Assembly: GCA_901457705.2 (NCBI GenBank)
Contig: LR590083.2
Span: 2,728,597 to 2,792,596, forward strand
Source: Beijerinckiaceae bacterium RH AL1
Lineage (GTDB): Bacteria > Pseudomonadota > Alphaproteobacteria > Rhizobiales > Beijerinckiaceae
Length of the DNA stretch: 64,000 bases
Reading direction: 5' to 3'
Part shown: in pieces, positions 10,461 through 19,513 of the stretch
Layout: every line of letters begins with the position of its first letter
Numbering within the stretch: position 1 is the stretch's first letter
Position numbers and translations under genes: made by a program
Notes under the pieces: model-generated
What the model was told of the DNA's origin: nothing
Databases searched by the model: none
What the model saw: only the letters and a program-made list of their open reading frames with translations

Positions 10461-10655
10461 TTGCGACTCCACCAAACGAGCGGGTGCCCTATCCCCGTCA
10501 CGGCGCTGACCGCCTCGGCCTGCCTCTTTGCCACCTGCGGCGTGGCGCTGCTCGACGATGCGCTGTTTATGGTGGTGGTGCTCACGACCTCGGCCACCGG
10601 GCTGGTGGCGTTCGGCGTCGCGAGGCTGCTCGCCGCCGCGCCGGGCCGGCGCTGA
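10461..10655 (+). CDS. Possible small membrane protein
   Basis: A short frame between metZ and the kinase gene could encode up to 64 residues from a TTG at 10461. Its last ~50 residues form two hydrophobic stretches (ALTASACLFATCGVALL and ALFMVVVLTTSATGLVAFGVA) separated by two aspartates, followed by a basic tail (PGRR). This is the pattern of a two-helix inner-membrane peptide. There is no convincing Shine-Dalgarno and no family I recognise. High GC alone can generate such frames, so this is only a candidate. Confidence 0.25.
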   Translation: MRLHQTSGCPIPVTALTASACLFATCGVALLDDALFMVVVLTTSATGLVAFGVARLLAAAPGRR

Positions 10656-10675
10656 CGCCTGGACGCGGGCGGGCG

Positions 10676-12487
10676 TTACCCCAGCGCCGCGCCGCTCGCC
10701 GGCACGTCGATCGACCAGACCACGCCTGTCGGCTCGAAGGTGACGGCCGACTTGCCGCCCATGCCGGTGCCGGTGGTGCGGTCCATCACGATCGTCCCAA
10801 AACCCTTGCGGGTCGGCGCGGCGACGGGCGGGCCGCCGGTCTCGCGCCAGCTCATCTGGAACCGGCGCGGCGTGGTCTCCGAGAAGCCCCAGGTGATCGT
10901 CACCGTGCCGGTGTCGTTGGAGAGCGCACCGTATTTCGAGGCATTGGTCGACAGCTCGTGCAGGGCGATCCCGATGTTCTGCGCCGCCTCCGGCCGCAGC
11001 AGCACGTCGACGCCCTTGAGCAGGATGCGGCTGCCGAACAGGTCCTCGTAATGGTTGAGCTGCGAGCGGATCAGCTCCATCAGCGAGGCGCCCTTGTAGT
11101 CGACGCTGGAGAGCAGGTCGTGCGAGCCGGCGAGCGCGGCGAGCCGCTCGCCGAAGCGGCGCACGAACTCTTCCGGCGGCAACCCGCTGGTGAGCGACTG
11201 GCGCGCCATCGCCTGGATCACCGCGAGCAGGTTCTTCGAGCGGTGGGTCAGCTCGCGCATGAGGAAGCGGACGTGATCCTCGCGCTGCTTCTGGGGCGTC
11301 ACGTCGCGCAGGATGAACGAGGAGCCGATGACGCGGCCGTCCGCCTCCCGCATCGGCGAGGACGTGACCCAAAGATCGCGCGTCTCGCCGTCGCGCAGCT
11401 TCTGGCGGATGTCGAACTCGTGCGAGCCGCCGTCGGCGAGCTGGGCGCGGTACCTGTCGTCCTCGGCCGGCGTCACCTCGGGGAAGGCCATGCGGAACGG
11501 CTTGCCGATGATCTCCTCCGCCCGCATCGCGAAGAGGCGCTCGGCGCCGGCGTTCCAGGAGGTCGCGTTGCCGGCGAGGTCGACGGAGACGATCGCGTCG
11601 ATCGACGTAGCGACGATCGACGCCAGCTCGGCGTTGCCGCGCTCGGCCGCCTTGCGATCGGTGACGTCGGAGGACAGCGACAGCATCCGCTGCGGCGTCC
11701 CGTCGGCGGCGAGGAAGAAGCGGCCGCGCGAGGCGATCCAGCGCACGCCGCCGTCGCCGCGCACGATGCGGAACTCGGTCTCGAAGGTCTCCGAGCGCTC
11801 GGCGGTCTTGGTGAACTGCTCGATGAGGCGCGCGATGTCCTCGGGGTGGATGCGGTCGATGAGCTGCGTCGGCTCGAGCGCCGCGCCGGGGTCCATCTCG
11901 ATGTCGAAGAGCTCGAGCAGGTTGTCCGAGTGCACGAAGGTGTTGGTGTCGACGACCCAGTCGAGGATCGCAAGGCCGGCCGCATCCTGCGCCAGGAGCA
12001 GCCGCTCCTCGCTGTCGCGCAGGTCGGCCTCGACCTTCTGCAGGCGCAGCAGCGAGCGGACCATGGCGATCAGCTCGCGCGGGTCGATCGGGTCGACGAG
12101 ATAGGCGTCGTGGTGGCCGTCCTCGCCGACTGCCGCCGGATCGTCCGCGAAGGTCGAGGAGATCTGCAGGATGAAGGTCTCGGGGCTGGCCTGCCGGATG
12201 CGGTGGCAGAGGTCGGCGCCGGCGAGATCGTCGCTCCCGCTGTCGACGATGACGAGTGGCGGCTGGTTGGCGGCGACGATGGCGAGCGCCTCGTCCGGGC
12301 TCGCCGCCTCGACGGTCTCGTGACCGGCGTGGGAAAGCAACGCGGCGTGGCTCGCGCGACGCACGTCGGATGCACCGACGACAAGGATCGTCCTGACGCT
12401 GGCCAAAGGCGGTAGCCCCCGAAAGGCCTGCCGCTTTCTGCCCGCGCCGATCCCCCCGGACCGGCCGCGATCAACGATCTGCGACAC
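10676..12487 (-). CDS. HWE-family PAS sensor histidine kinase with N-terminal pseudo-receiver
   Basis: The 603-residue cytoplasmic protein has no membrane segments. Residues ~32-150 form a receiver-like domain with an aspartate in LVIVDSGSDD. That domain lacks the acidic pair (LVVGASD) and the conserved Lys (YLVDPIDP), so it is probably degenerate. Two PAS/PAC domains follow (~160-285 and ~290-410). The C-terminal HWE kinase has HRSKNLLAVIQAMARQ with the phospho-acceptor His, an N-box HELSTNASKYGALS and WRETGGPPV. HWE kinases in this order often sense light or general stress through their PAS domains. The GTG start is supported by GGGGGAGG just upstream. Confidence 0.92.
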   Translation of the reverse strand: MSQIVDRGRSGGIGAGRKRQAFRGLPPLASVRTILVVGASDVRRASHAALLSHAGHETVEAASPDEALAIVAANQPPLVIVDSGSDDLAGADLCHRIRQASPETFILQISSTFADDPAAVGEDGHHDAYLVDPIDPRELIAMVRSLLRLQKVEADLRDSEERLLLAQDAAGLAILDWVVDTNTFVHSDNLLELFDIEMDPGAALEPTQLIDRIHPEDIARLIEQFTKTAERSETFETEFRIVRGDGGVRWIASRGRFFLAADGTPQRMLSLSSDVTDRKAAERGNAELASIVATSIDAIVSVDLAGNATSWNAGAERLFAMRAEEIIGKPFRMAFPEVTPAEDDRYRAQLADGGSHEFDIRQKLRDGETRDLWVTSSPMREADGRVIGSSFILRDVTPQKQREDHVRFLMRELTHRSKNLLAVIQAMARQSLTSGLPPEEFVRRFGERLAALAGSHDLLSSVDYKGASLMELIRSQLNHYEDLFGSRILLKGVDVLLRPEAAQNIGIALHELSTNASKYGALSNDTGTVTITWGFSETTPRRFQMSWRETGGPPVAAPTRKGFGTIVMDRTTGTGMGGKSAVTFEPTGVVWSIDVPASGAALG

Positions 12488-12587
12488 GCCTCCCCCAGGT
12501 CACTTCACGGAAGCGCGAGCGCCCTGTCAATTGTCATTGCAGCTAAGGCGCGAAGAATCGTGCGATTTAACCTTACGTCAGCTCGGC

Positions 12588-13136
12588 TTAGTCCGTCATC
12601 ATCAGCGCCCAGTAGGTCTTGAACCGCGTCCCGGGCGCGTCCGCCGCGGCAATGCCGAGGCGGCGCATCTTCTTGTCGAGCAGGTTGATGTTGTGGCCCG
12701 GCGAGTGCTCCCAGCCGACCAGCGCCGCATCGGCGGTGGCATAGCCGGCCGAGACGTTCTCGACGGCGTAGCCCTTGGCGTGGTGGGCGGCGTTGAGGCG
12801 CTGGTCGAGCGAGCCGGCGATCTCGTGGCTGAGGTGGTTGTTGCTCGCCATCACGTTGGCCTGCGACTGCGCGAGCGCCATCAGGCCGGGGTCGAGCACG
12901 ACCGGCGAAAGGCCGTGCGCCTCGCGGTAGGCCGAGACCGCGTGCTGGAAGGCGGCGGGGTCGAGGCGCACGACGACGCTCGGGTGCGTCTCGGCGACGT
13001 CGGGCGCGCTGTCGTTGGCGCCGACGCAGCCGGCGAGAGCCAGGCCGGCGAGCAGCCCGAGCCAGGTGGCGGGTTTGCCCTCCCCAAGCAAGGGAAAGCG
13101 GAACCGCGCTGCACGACGCAGCAACCCCGGTGTCAC
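12588..13136 (-). CDS. CAP (SCP-like) domain lipoprotein
   Basis: The 182-residue product has an N-terminal hydrophobic segment ending in a lipobox (LALAGC, Cys ~36), so it should be a lipoprotein. A CAP-superfamily domain follows: RLDPAAFQHAVSAYREAHGLSPVVLDPGL, HLSHE, and the late motif WEHSPGHNINLLD. Bacterial CAP proteins are exported and poorly understood; some bind lipids or peptidoglycan. The GTG start begins one base after the TGA of the mscS-like gene, so the two are probably co-transcribed. The long N-region before the hydrophobic stretch leaves room for a later start. Confidence 0.88.
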   Translation of the reverse strand: MTPGLLRRAARFRFPLLGEGKPATWLGLLAGLALAGCVGANDSAPDVAETHPSVVVRLDPAAFQHAVSAYREAHGLSPVVLDPGLMALAQSQANVMASNNHLSHEIAGSLDQRLNAAHHAKGYAVENVSAGYATADAALVGWEHSPGHNINLLDKKMRRLGIAAADAPGTRFKTYWALMMTD

Positions 13137-13137
13137 C

Positions 13138-15624
13138 TCAGCTCGCCTTCCGCGCCGCGGCGCGCGGCGCCCGCTCGGCTTCCGGAGGCCGCTGCGCGCG
13201 GCTCTCTCTGAGGATCGCCTCGAGCCGGTCGAGGCCGACGATGTCGATGCCAGTCGGCGGCGGGGCCGGGCCGTCGAAGAACTTCGCCGCGCTGAAGCGC
13301 TTGTAGAGCTCGAAATAGAGGTCGCTCTTGGTGCGGGCGATGTTGTCGACGTCGGGCACGAAGCAATACAGCTCGAAGGTCATCGAGCCGGCCTTGAGGT
13401 CGGTGAACCGCACCTGCGGCGCCGGAAACTTGGAGACGGAGTCGTTGTCGCGGGCAAGCTCGATCAGCGTCTCGCGCACCTTCTCGGGATCGGCCGAGGA
13501 ATGCACGGTGATCTCGATCGCCAGCCGCCCGACCTTGTCGGCGCGCATCAGGTTCTTCACGACGCCCGACACGAGGTTCGAGTTCGGCACGATGACGGCG
13601 GCGCGGTCGAAGGTCTCGATCTCGGTCGAGCGCACGTTGATCTTGCGCACGTAGCCCTGGTCGGCGCCGACGACGACCCAGTCGCCGACGCGCACCGCGC
13701 GTTCCCAGAGCAGGATCAGGCCGGAGACGAAGTTGTTGACGATCGACTGCAGGCCGAAGCCGATGCCGACCGACAGCGCGCCGGCGACGATCGCCAGCTT
13801 CTGGAAGTCGACGCCGAGATTGGCCGCGGCGACCGACACCGCCAGGATGACGCCGACATAGCCGAGGCTTGTCTTGATCGAGTTGCGCAGGCCGGAATCG
13901 AGCTTGGTCTGCGGCAGATACCGGTCCTCGAGCCAGTTCTGCACGCCGCGCGTCATCGCCAGGACGACGAGGAAGCTCACGATGGCGACGACGATGCCCT
14001 CGACCGAGATCGTGACGTCGCCGACCTTGAAGCCGAAGAAGATCGCCGACAGGTTGCCCGAGATGTCGGTCGACTGCATGCCCCAGGGCGCGGCGACGAC
14101 AAGGAGCGCGAGGCCGATGAGCGCGACACGCGCGACGCCGGAGATCAGGACCGACAGCTGGCTCAGCGTCTCGCGCCGCAGGCCGACAGTGTGGATCAGG
14201 TTGCGGCCGATGGGCGAGCCGGGCTTGAGGCCGATCTCGGCCGCCTTGTCGATCAGCCGGACGAGCAGGAAGAGCACCGCCACCGTGGCGAAGACGAGCA
14301 CGATCTGGTCGACAAGGAAGTCGGCGAACGGGCTGTAGCCGGCGACCACGGCGCCGACGAGGACGACGACGAGCGCCCAGATGCTGCCGCGGATGAGCCC
14401 GTACCAGTCGCGCCGGTCGGTGGCGGGCACCGTGCGGCTGCCGTGCTCGGGGTTCTCGGCCTCGGGATCGTTGCCGAGGTCGATCATCGCCGCCGCGAGC
14501 GCCGCGGCGACGAGGGCGGCGCCGACGCCGCGCGCCGCCACCGAGAAATCGTAGGAAGCGTAGATCGCGCCGTTCACCGCCTCGATGACCTTGATGCCGG
14601 AGACGATGATCGCGACGGCGACGGAAATGCGCACGAGCTTGTCGCAGGTCTTGTCGTCGAGGTTGGGCAGGCGCCAGCGCGAGCGCCCCGGGGCCAGCAC
14701 GCCGCGCGCGATGCCGGCGGCAACCGCGATCCGGATGATCCCGAACTGCATCGCCTCGAACACCGGCATGATGCGCGTGTCCGTCGTGGCGAAGAAGGAG
14801 AACACGTAGACGACGCCGTACATGACGGCGATCATCGCGCCCGACACCGAGATCGTGGTCCAGCAGGCGACAAGGATCTTGTGCCAGGTGTCCGGCTTCT
14901 CGTCCTTGAGCTCGCGCTTCAGCACGCGCTTGCCGAAGCGGGTCAGCGGCCAGTAGAGCACGATGACACCGAAGACGAGCAGCCAGAAGGTGACGAGCTT
15001 GCCGCCGGTCAAGCCGGCGTTGAAGTCGGCCAGCCACTGGTCGGCGAGCCGCGTGATGTCGGAGATGTTGCTCGGCGTCTCCTCCGCGACATGGCGCCAG
15101 AGGCGGGGGCTGAGCAGGCTCGACGAGCGCTTGAATAGCGATCCCGTGAACAGCGCGCGCTGGCGCTTGGTGATGATGGCCGCGTCCTGCTGCGCCTTGA
15201 CGTCGAGGAGCTTCGCGCGACGCAGCAGCGCGTCGGCGGTGTCGTAGGATTTCTGGAGCGTGTCGCGCTCCTTGGCGACGTCGGCGGGCTCCTTGTCGGC
15301 CTTGGGACCGAGCTGGTCGACGCGCAGCTTCAGGCCGGCGACGCGCGGCGTCAGGCGCTCGATCAGCCCCTGCGCGTCGAGCGACATCGGCGCGACGTCG
15401 GTGGCGAGCTTGGCGAGCGAGGCCTCGGTTTGGTCGCTCGAGAAGAGATCCTTCTCGAGGTTCGTCATCTTCGCCGTCAGCGCGTCGACATGCGCCGTGA
15501 GCTGCTCCTCCGTCTCGGTCGTCGCCGGGTTGGCGGCCGCCGCCGTCTGCGCGAGGCCGGCCGAGGGCGCGGCGCCCAGCGTCAGCGCGAGAAACAGCAG
15601 GATGGATCGAAGCAGACGAATCAT
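13138..15624 (-). CDS. Large MscS-family mechanosensitive channel (DUF3772 type)
   Basis: The 828-residue inner-membrane protein starts with a signal peptide (MIRLLRSILLFLALTLG..., ending SAGLAQ). A coiled-coil-rich periplasmic DUF3772-like region covers ~40-180 (LTAHVDALTAKMTNLEK). About ten membrane segments follow. The conserved MscS pore and beta domain begins near residue 600 (GALSVGIGFGLQSIVNNFVSGLILLWERAVRVGD, here abbreviated to its start and end; key residues are the glycine-rich helix and the RVGD turn). It should release solutes on hypo-osmotic shock. I chose the ATG at 15624 for the signal peptide; the frame stays open upstream as antisense to epmB. Confidence 0.93.
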   Translation of the reverse strand: MIRLLRSILLFLALTLGAAPSAGLAQTAAAANPATTETEEQLTAHVDALTAKMTNLEKDLFSSDQTEASLAKLATDVAPMSLDAQGLIERLTPRVAGLKLRVDQLGPKADKEPADVAKERDTLQKSYDTADALLRRAKLLDVKAQQDAAIITKRQRALFTGSLFKRSSSLLSPRLWRHVAEETPSNISDITRLADQWLADFNAGLTGGKLVTFWLLVFGVIVLYWPLTRFGKRVLKRELKDEKPDTWHKILVACWTTISVSGAMIAVMYGVVYVFSFFATTDTRIMPVFEAMQFGIIRIAVAAGIARGVLAPGRSRWRLPNLDDKTCDKLVRISVAVAIIVSGIKVIEAVNGAIYASYDFSVAARGVGAALVAAALAAAMIDLGNDPEAENPEHGSRTVPATDRRDWYGLIRGSIWALVVVLVGAVVAGYSPFADFLVDQIVLVFATVAVLFLLVRLIDKAAEIGLKPGSPIGRNLIHTVGLRRETLSQLSVLISGVARVALIGLALLVVAAPWGMQSTDISGNLSAIFFGFKVGDVTISVEGIVVAIVSFLVVLAMTRGVQNWLEDRYLPQTKLDSGLRNSIKTSLGYVGVILAVSVAAANLGVDFQKLAIVAGALSVGIGFGLQSIVNNFVSGLILLWERAVRVGDWVVVGADQGYVRKINVRSTEIETFDRAAVIVPNSNLVSGVVKNLMRADKVGRLAIEITVHSSADPEKVRETLIELARDNDSVSKFPAPQVRFTDLKAGSMTFELYCFVPDVDNIARTKSDLYFELYKRFSAAKFFDGPAPPPTGIDIVGLDRLEAILRESRAQRPPEAERAPRAAARKAS

Positions 15625-15674
15625 GGGGCTCGCAGGGGCAGACCTCGGTCCGGGGCGAGCGTCGGTAAAGGGGG

Positions 15675-16736
15675 TCAAAATCCGGTTTTGTTTTGGCGCG
15701 GGGGGTAAGCATGCGCCGCGCCGCGGAAGTCGGTGACGGTCGCGTCGCCGTTTTCGCCGACCACGACGTCGGCCGGCCCGAGCGCGACCTTGCCGTGGCC
15801 GCCCGGCACGTCGAGCACGTAGGTCGGCTGGCACAGCCCCGAAATGTGCCCGCGCAGCGCGCCGACGAGCGCCCTGCCCTCCTCGATCGTGAGCCGAAAA
15901 TGCGACGTGCCCGGTGCGAGGTCGGGATGATGCAGGTAGTACGGCTTGATCCGCGCCTCGACGAACGCGCGCATCAGCGCGGCCAGCGTCGCGACGTCGT
16001 CGTTGACGCCGCGCAGCAGCACGCTCTGGCTGACCAGCACGCAGCCCGCATCGGCGAGCCGCGCGCAGGCGGCGACGGCGTCTGGCGTCAGCTCGCGCGG
16101 ATGGTTGACATGGATCGCGACATAGACGGTCTTGCCCGCGGGGCGCAGCGCATCCGTCAGCGCCGCATCGATCCGCTCGGGCGCAACGACGGGGATCCGC
16201 GTGTGGACGCGGAGGATTTTGACGTGCGGGATGGCGGCAAGCCGCGCCGCGACCTCGGCGAGGCGGCGCGGCGTCGCGACGAGCGGATCGCCGCCGGTGA
16301 GGATCACCTCCCAGATCTCGGGATGGCCGGCAACATAGGCCAGCGCCGCCTCGAGCGCCCCCGGCGACAACCCAGTGGCGCGGCCCGGGCCGACCATCTC
16401 GCGGCGGAAGCAGAAGCGGCAGTAGACGGCGCAGACGCTGACGAGCTTCAGCAGCACGCGGTCGGGATAGCGGTGCACGAGGCCCTCGCACGGGCTGTGC
16501 GCCGCATCGCCGATCGGGTCGGCCCGCTCCTCAGGCGTGGTGTCGAGCTCGCGGGCGTCGGGCAGGAACTGCCGCGCGATCGGGTCGGCAGGGTCTGCGG
16601 GATCGATGAGTGCGGCGAGATCGGGCGTCAGGGCGATGGCGTATTTTTGGGCGACGGCCTCTGCGTGGTCATGGCGGTCTGGCGCGATGAGACCAGCCGC
16701 GACGAGATCCGTTGCGGAACGCAAGGTCATGGGCAT
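15675..16736 (-). CDS. epmB: EF-P beta-lysylation protein / lysine-2,3-aminomutase-like radical SAM enzyme
   Basis: EpmB-type enzymes isomerise (S)-alpha-lysine to (R)-beta-lysine for attachment to elongation factor P. The 353-residue protein has the radical-SAM cysteines CAVYCRFC (C-x3-C-x2-C), the aminomutase motif VILTGGDPL and the late segment HHPDLAPGTSHFR. It is shorter than clostridial lysine aminomutases, as EpmB is. The neighbours epmA and efp make this role much more likely than lysine catabolism. The start is the ATG at 16736; a second ATG lies two codons in. Confidence 0.93.
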   Translation of the reverse strand: MPMTLRSATDLVAAGLIAPDRHDHAEAVAQKYAIALTPDLAALIDPADPADPIARQFLPDARELDTTPEERADPIGDAAHSPCEGLVHRYPDRVLLKLVSVCAVYCRFCFRREMVGPGRATGLSPGALEAALAYVAGHPEIWEVILTGGDPLVATPRRLAEVAARLAAIPHVKILRVHTRIPVVAPERIDAALTDALRPAGKTVYVAIHVNHPRELTPDAVAACARLADAGCVLVSQSVLLRGVNDDVATLAALMRAFVEARIKPYYLHHPDLAPGTSHFRLTIEEGRALVGALRGHISGLCQPTYVLDVPGGHGKVALGPADVVVGENGDATVTDFRGAAHAYPPRQNKTGF

Positions 16737-16748
16737 GTCCGCGACGCG

Positions 16749-16902
16749 TTCTCCTTCTCCCGCCTGCGGGAGAAGGTGGCCCCGCGAAGCGGGGTCGGAT
16801 GAGGGGACTCTCCGTCTGGGGCACCATCGGACGAGAGACGGAAACGCCCCTCATCCGACCCGACTGCGTCGGGCCACCTTCTCCCGCAAGCGGGAGAAGG
16901 AA
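16749..16902. repeat. Long palindromic intergenic repeat (Rhizobiales type)
   Basis: The 180-base gap between epmB and epmA is almost filled by an imperfect inverted repeat. The left arm (16749-16806) starts TTCTCCTTCTCCCGC and ends GGATGAGGGG. The right arm (16847-16902) is its near complement. Each arm holds its own small hairpin (CTCCCGC-CTGC-GGGAG type), and an inner stem TCCGTCT/AGACGGA closes the centre. Sequences of this kind (CCCTCATCCGACC...CTTCTCCCGC) are widespread between genes in Hyphomicrobiales. They are usually regarded as non-autonomous REP-like or MITE-like elements; that they are mobile is inference. Confidence 0.85.
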
Positions 16903-16920
16903 TGCGTTGCAGCCTCGCCC

Positions 16921-17952
16921 TCATGCCACCGGCGCCCACAGGACGTCCTCAATGTGCTCGGCACCCGTGGCGAGCATCACGAGGCGGTCGAAGCCGAGCG
17001 CGATGCCGCAGGCCTCGGGCATGATCTCGAGCGCGGCGAGGAAATCCTCGTCGATCGGATAGGTCTCGCCGTAGATGCGCGCCCGCTCCGCCTCGGCCTG
17101 CATGAAGCGCCGCCGCTGCTCGGCCGGGTCGGCCAGCTCGTGGAAGGCGTTCGCCAGCTCGACGCCGCAGACGTATAGCTCGAAGCGATCGGCGAAGCGC
17201 GGGTCGTCCGGGCAGAGCCGCGCCAACGCGGCCTCGCTGGCGGGATAGCGCGTGAGGAACGTCGCGCGGCCGTGGCCGAGCTTCGGCTCGACCAGTGCCG
17301 TCACGAGCTTCGAGAACAGGTCCGACCAGGTATCGTCGGCCGCGACGCGCAGGCCGCGGGCGCGGGTCGCGTCGGCGAGCCGGGTGACGGCGTCGGGCTG
17401 GTCGGGCAGCAGGGACTCTAGGTCGAGCGCCGCATGACGTCGAAAGGCCTCGACGACGGTGAGGATTTCGGGCTCCGCGGCGGCCTCGACGACGGCGTCG
17501 CGGTGGCGCAGCAGGCCGTCCTGCGCGATCTCGCCGGCCAGGCCCAGGATGCCCGCGGCATCCCGCATGAGGAGGTCGAGGCTCCCGCCGACCCGGTACC
17601 ACTCCAGCATCGTGAACTCGGGATGGTGCAGCCGCCCACGTTCGCGGTTGCGGAAGGCGTGCGCGAAGGTGAAGAGGTCGCCGGCGCCGGCCGCCAGCAG
17701 CTTCTTGCAGGCGAACTCGGGGGACGAGTGCAGGTACATCGGCCGCGGCGTGTCGCCGAGCATTGCTGTCGCGAAGGCGGAAATGTGCGTCTCGTTGCCC
17801 GGCGACACCTGCAGCGCGGGCGTGTCGACCTCGACAAGGCCGGCCGCGGCGAAGTCGGCGCGGATCGCGGCGGCGAGACGGCCGCGCGCCGCCAGCGCGG
17901 GCCGACGGGCGGCGAAGACGTCCGGTCGCCACCAGGGCGAAGGTCGCATCAT
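16921..17952 (-). CDS. epmA: EF-P--lysine lysyltransferase (EpmA / GenX / LysX)
   Basis: EpmA is a truncated class II lysyl-tRNA synthetase paralogue. It activates beta-lysine and attaches it to a lysine of EF-P instead of tRNA. The 343-residue protein lacks the anticodon-binding domain and has class II motifs: motif 2 region [20 protein letters not shown] and motif 3 [12 protein letters not shown]. The substrate pocket signature [12 protein letters not shown] is also present. Two adjacent ATGs (17952, 17949) are plausible starts, and a GTG at 17985 is in frame. It is divergent from efp and lies in the same direction as epmB across the repeat. Confidence 0.94.
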   Translation of the reverse strand: MMRPSPWWRPDVFAARRPALAARGRLAAAIRADFAAAGLVEVDTPALQVSPGNETHISAFATAMLGDTPRPMYLHSSPEFACKKLLAAGAGDLFTFAHAFRNRERGRLHHPEFTMLEWYRVGGSLDLLMRDAAGILGLAGEIAQDGLLRHRDAVVEAAAEPEILTVVEAFRRHAALDLESLLPDQPDAVTRLADATRARGLRVAADDTWSDLFSKLVTALVEPKLGHGRATFLTRYPASEAALARLCPDDPRFADRFELYVCGVELANAFHELADPAEQRRRFMQAEAERARIYGETYPIDEDFLAALEIMPEACGIALGFDRLVMLATGAEHIEDVLWAPVA

Positions 17953-18071
17953 CGGTGATTTCGCTTGAAAAGGGACGGGGAACACGGCTAGCGAGGGCGC
18001 GCCCGCTTCGCCGCCGTGCCGAGGGCCAGCGCGCGGACGCCCCCTCCTCCCGTTTCTATAAGGGCTTGCCC

Positions 18072-18641
18072 GTGAAAGTCATCGCCAGTTCCATCCGCAA
18101 GGGCAACATCATCGAGCGCGACGATGGCCAGCTCTATGTCGTGCTCACGGCGGAGAGCTTTCACCCCGGCAAGGGCACGCCGACGACGCAGATCGACATG
18201 CGCCGCCTCTCCGACGGGGTGAAGACGACCGACCGCTACAAGACGACCGAGCAGGTCGAGCGCGCCTTCGTCGAGGATTCGAACTTCTCGTATCTCTACA
18301 AGGATTCGGACGGCTACACGTTCATGAACCAGGAGAGCTACGACCAGGTCATCGTCCCGGACGAGGTGCTCGGCGACCAGGCCGTCTACCTGCAGGAGGG
18401 CATGGTCTGCGTGCTCTCGATGTTCAACGGCACGCCCGTCGGCATCCAGCTCCCGGCTCGCGTGACGCTCGAGATCGTCGAGACGGAGCCGGCGATGAAG
18501 GGCCAGACGGCCTCCTCCTCCTACAAGCCGGCGAAGCTCTCGAACGGCGCCCGCGTGATGGTGCCGCCGCACATCCAGACCGGGACGCGCGTCGTCGTGC
18601 AGACCGAGGACGGCTCCTACGTCGAGCGCGCCAAGGACTGA
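18072..18641 (+). CDS. efp: Elongation factor P
   Basis: EF-P relieves ribosome stalling at polyproline stretches. The 189-residue protein has the three-domain layout: an N-terminal KOW-like domain with the modification loop [10 protein letters not shown] (target lysine near residue 34), and two OB domains ending [23 protein letters not shown]. The GTG at 18072 gives the canonical [12 protein letters not shown] start and is preceded by AAGGG. The lysine in the loop together with adjacent epmA and epmB points to beta-lysyl modification rather than rhamnosylation. epmC was not seen. Confidence 0.97.
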   Translation: MKVIASSIRKGNIIERDDGQLYVVLTAESFHPGKGTPTTQIDMRRLSDGVKTTDRYKTTEQVERAFVEDSNFSYLYKDSDGYTFMNQESYDQVIVPDEVLGDQAVYLQEGMVCVLSMFNGTPVGIQLPARVTLEIVETEPAMKGQTASSSYKPAKLSNGARVMVPPHIQTGTRVVVQTEDGSYVERAKD

Positions 18642-18669
18642 TCGGGCGCTTCGGTGATCTGCTGAAACG

Positions 18670-18703
18670 AAAAAAGCCCCACGGCAAACGCCCGGGGCCT
18701 TTG
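18670..18703 (-). terminator. Rho-independent terminator between efp and the small gene
   Basis: GCCCC at 18676-18680 pairs with GGGGC at 18694-18698. On the minus strand the stem is followed by a run of T (complement of AAAAA at 18671-18675), as expected for the end of the small minus-strand gene. The plus-strand side (CCTTTGAAA) is weaker but could also end efp. Confidence 0.65.
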
Positions 18704-18723
18704 AAATCGGCTGAGCAACATGT

Positions 18724-18924
18724 TCAGCCGAGCTTGCCGTCGATCTTCTGCAGCGCCGTCTCGATCTCGCGCTTGCGATCGTTCGGGACGCCGTACAGCG
18801 AACCGAGCTTGCGGCCGATCATCTTGGGAGAGGACATGCCGGGACGGTACCCCGTCATCGACGGGGTCTCCAGCCTCCCATTGTCCTGTCGCTCCGCCAT
18901 CCTTCGTTCTTTCAACCTGCTCAT
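18724..18924 (-). CDS. Small hypothetical protein
   Basis: I do not recognise this 66-residue product. It is hydrophilic and basic (MSRLKERRMAERQDNGR..., then MTGYRPGMSSPKMIGRKLG and a C-terminal amphipathic helix DRKREIETALQKIDGKLG). It has no signal peptide or membrane segment. Its own terminator follows directly, and the upstream 160 bases are less GC-rich than the surroundings, as for a real promoter region. The start could instead be the ATG at 18900 or a TTG at 18939. Its composition resembles a small nucleic-acid- or ribosome-associated protein, but that is only an impression. Confidence 0.55.
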   Translation of the reverse strand: MSRLKERRMAERQDNGRLETPSMTGYRPGMSSPKMIGRKLGSLYGVPNDRKREIETALQKIDGKLG

Positions 18925-19084
18925 ATGCGTCAACGCCAAGCTGGCGTACCTTCGATCTGTTGGCCCGTGGGCCTACGTTTCGAGTAAGAACCATAAAATG
19001 ACATATTTCGTTCCGTGCCTCGCAAACCAATCTTTTGCATTTGATATCGTTGCGTTTTCGACCTGTGCCGGTTGACGAATCGCG

Positions 19085-19513
19085 TCATCCCAGCAGCTCC
19101 TCCAACGAAGGGATAAGCGGCGCGTCGGCCGGCGGCATGGCGAGGCCGCGCAGATCGCGGGCCTTGACCCAGCGTAGCGGCTGCCCCTCGCGCGGCTGCA
19201 CGAGTCCGCTCCAGCGCCGGCACACGAACAGCGGCATCAGAAGATGCATATCGGGGTAGGCGTGGCTGGCGAAGGTCAGCGGCGCCAGGCACGCCGCCTC
19301 GACGGCGATGCCGAGTTCCTCGCCCAGCTCGCGGATCAGCGCCGTCTCCGGCGACTCGCCCGGCTCGACCTTGCCGCCGGGGAACTCCCACAGGCCGGCG
19401 AGCGACTTGCCCTCCGGCCGCTGGCTGACCAGCACGCGGTCGTCGGCATCGAGCAGCGCCGCGGCGACGACGAGGAGGAGCTTCACGCGGGGCTCACGAG
19501 CGGTAGTCGCCAT
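19085..19513 (-). CDS. mutT: 8-oxo-dGTP diphosphatase / Nudix hydrolase
   Basis: MutT removes oxidised dGTP from the nucleotide pool. The 142-residue protein has a full Nudix box, [24 protein letters not shown], given here only for its key residues (G-x5-E-x7-R-E-L-x-E-E-L). It also has the MutT-type FPGGK lead-in and [16 protein letters not shown]. The ATG at 19513 lies inside the end of argJ (20-base overlap), so translation is probably coupled. The argJ-mutT pair is common in alphaproteobacteria. Confidence 0.93.
   Translation of the reverse strand: MATTAREPRVKLLLVVAAALLDADDRVLVSQRPEGKSLAGLWEFPGGKVEPGESPETALIRELGEELGIAVEAACLAPLTFASHAYPDMHLLMPLFVCRRWSGLVQPREGQPLRWVKARDLRGLAMPPADAPLIPSLEELLG

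Noticed and set aside
10484-12415. A 643-codon plus-strand frame over the HWE kinase gene
   Set aside because: Antisense shadow; the kinase motifs on the minus strand are unambiguous.
13015-15138. A 707-codon plus-strand frame over the MscS-like gene
   Set aside because: Low-complexity Asp/Arg/Ala composition and no motifs; the minus strand has a clear signal peptide, membrane helices and MscS domain.
16749-16902. Rho-independent terminator between epmA and epmB
   Set aside because: The palindrome is far longer than a terminator, has no T-run and matches a dispersed intergenic repeat type.
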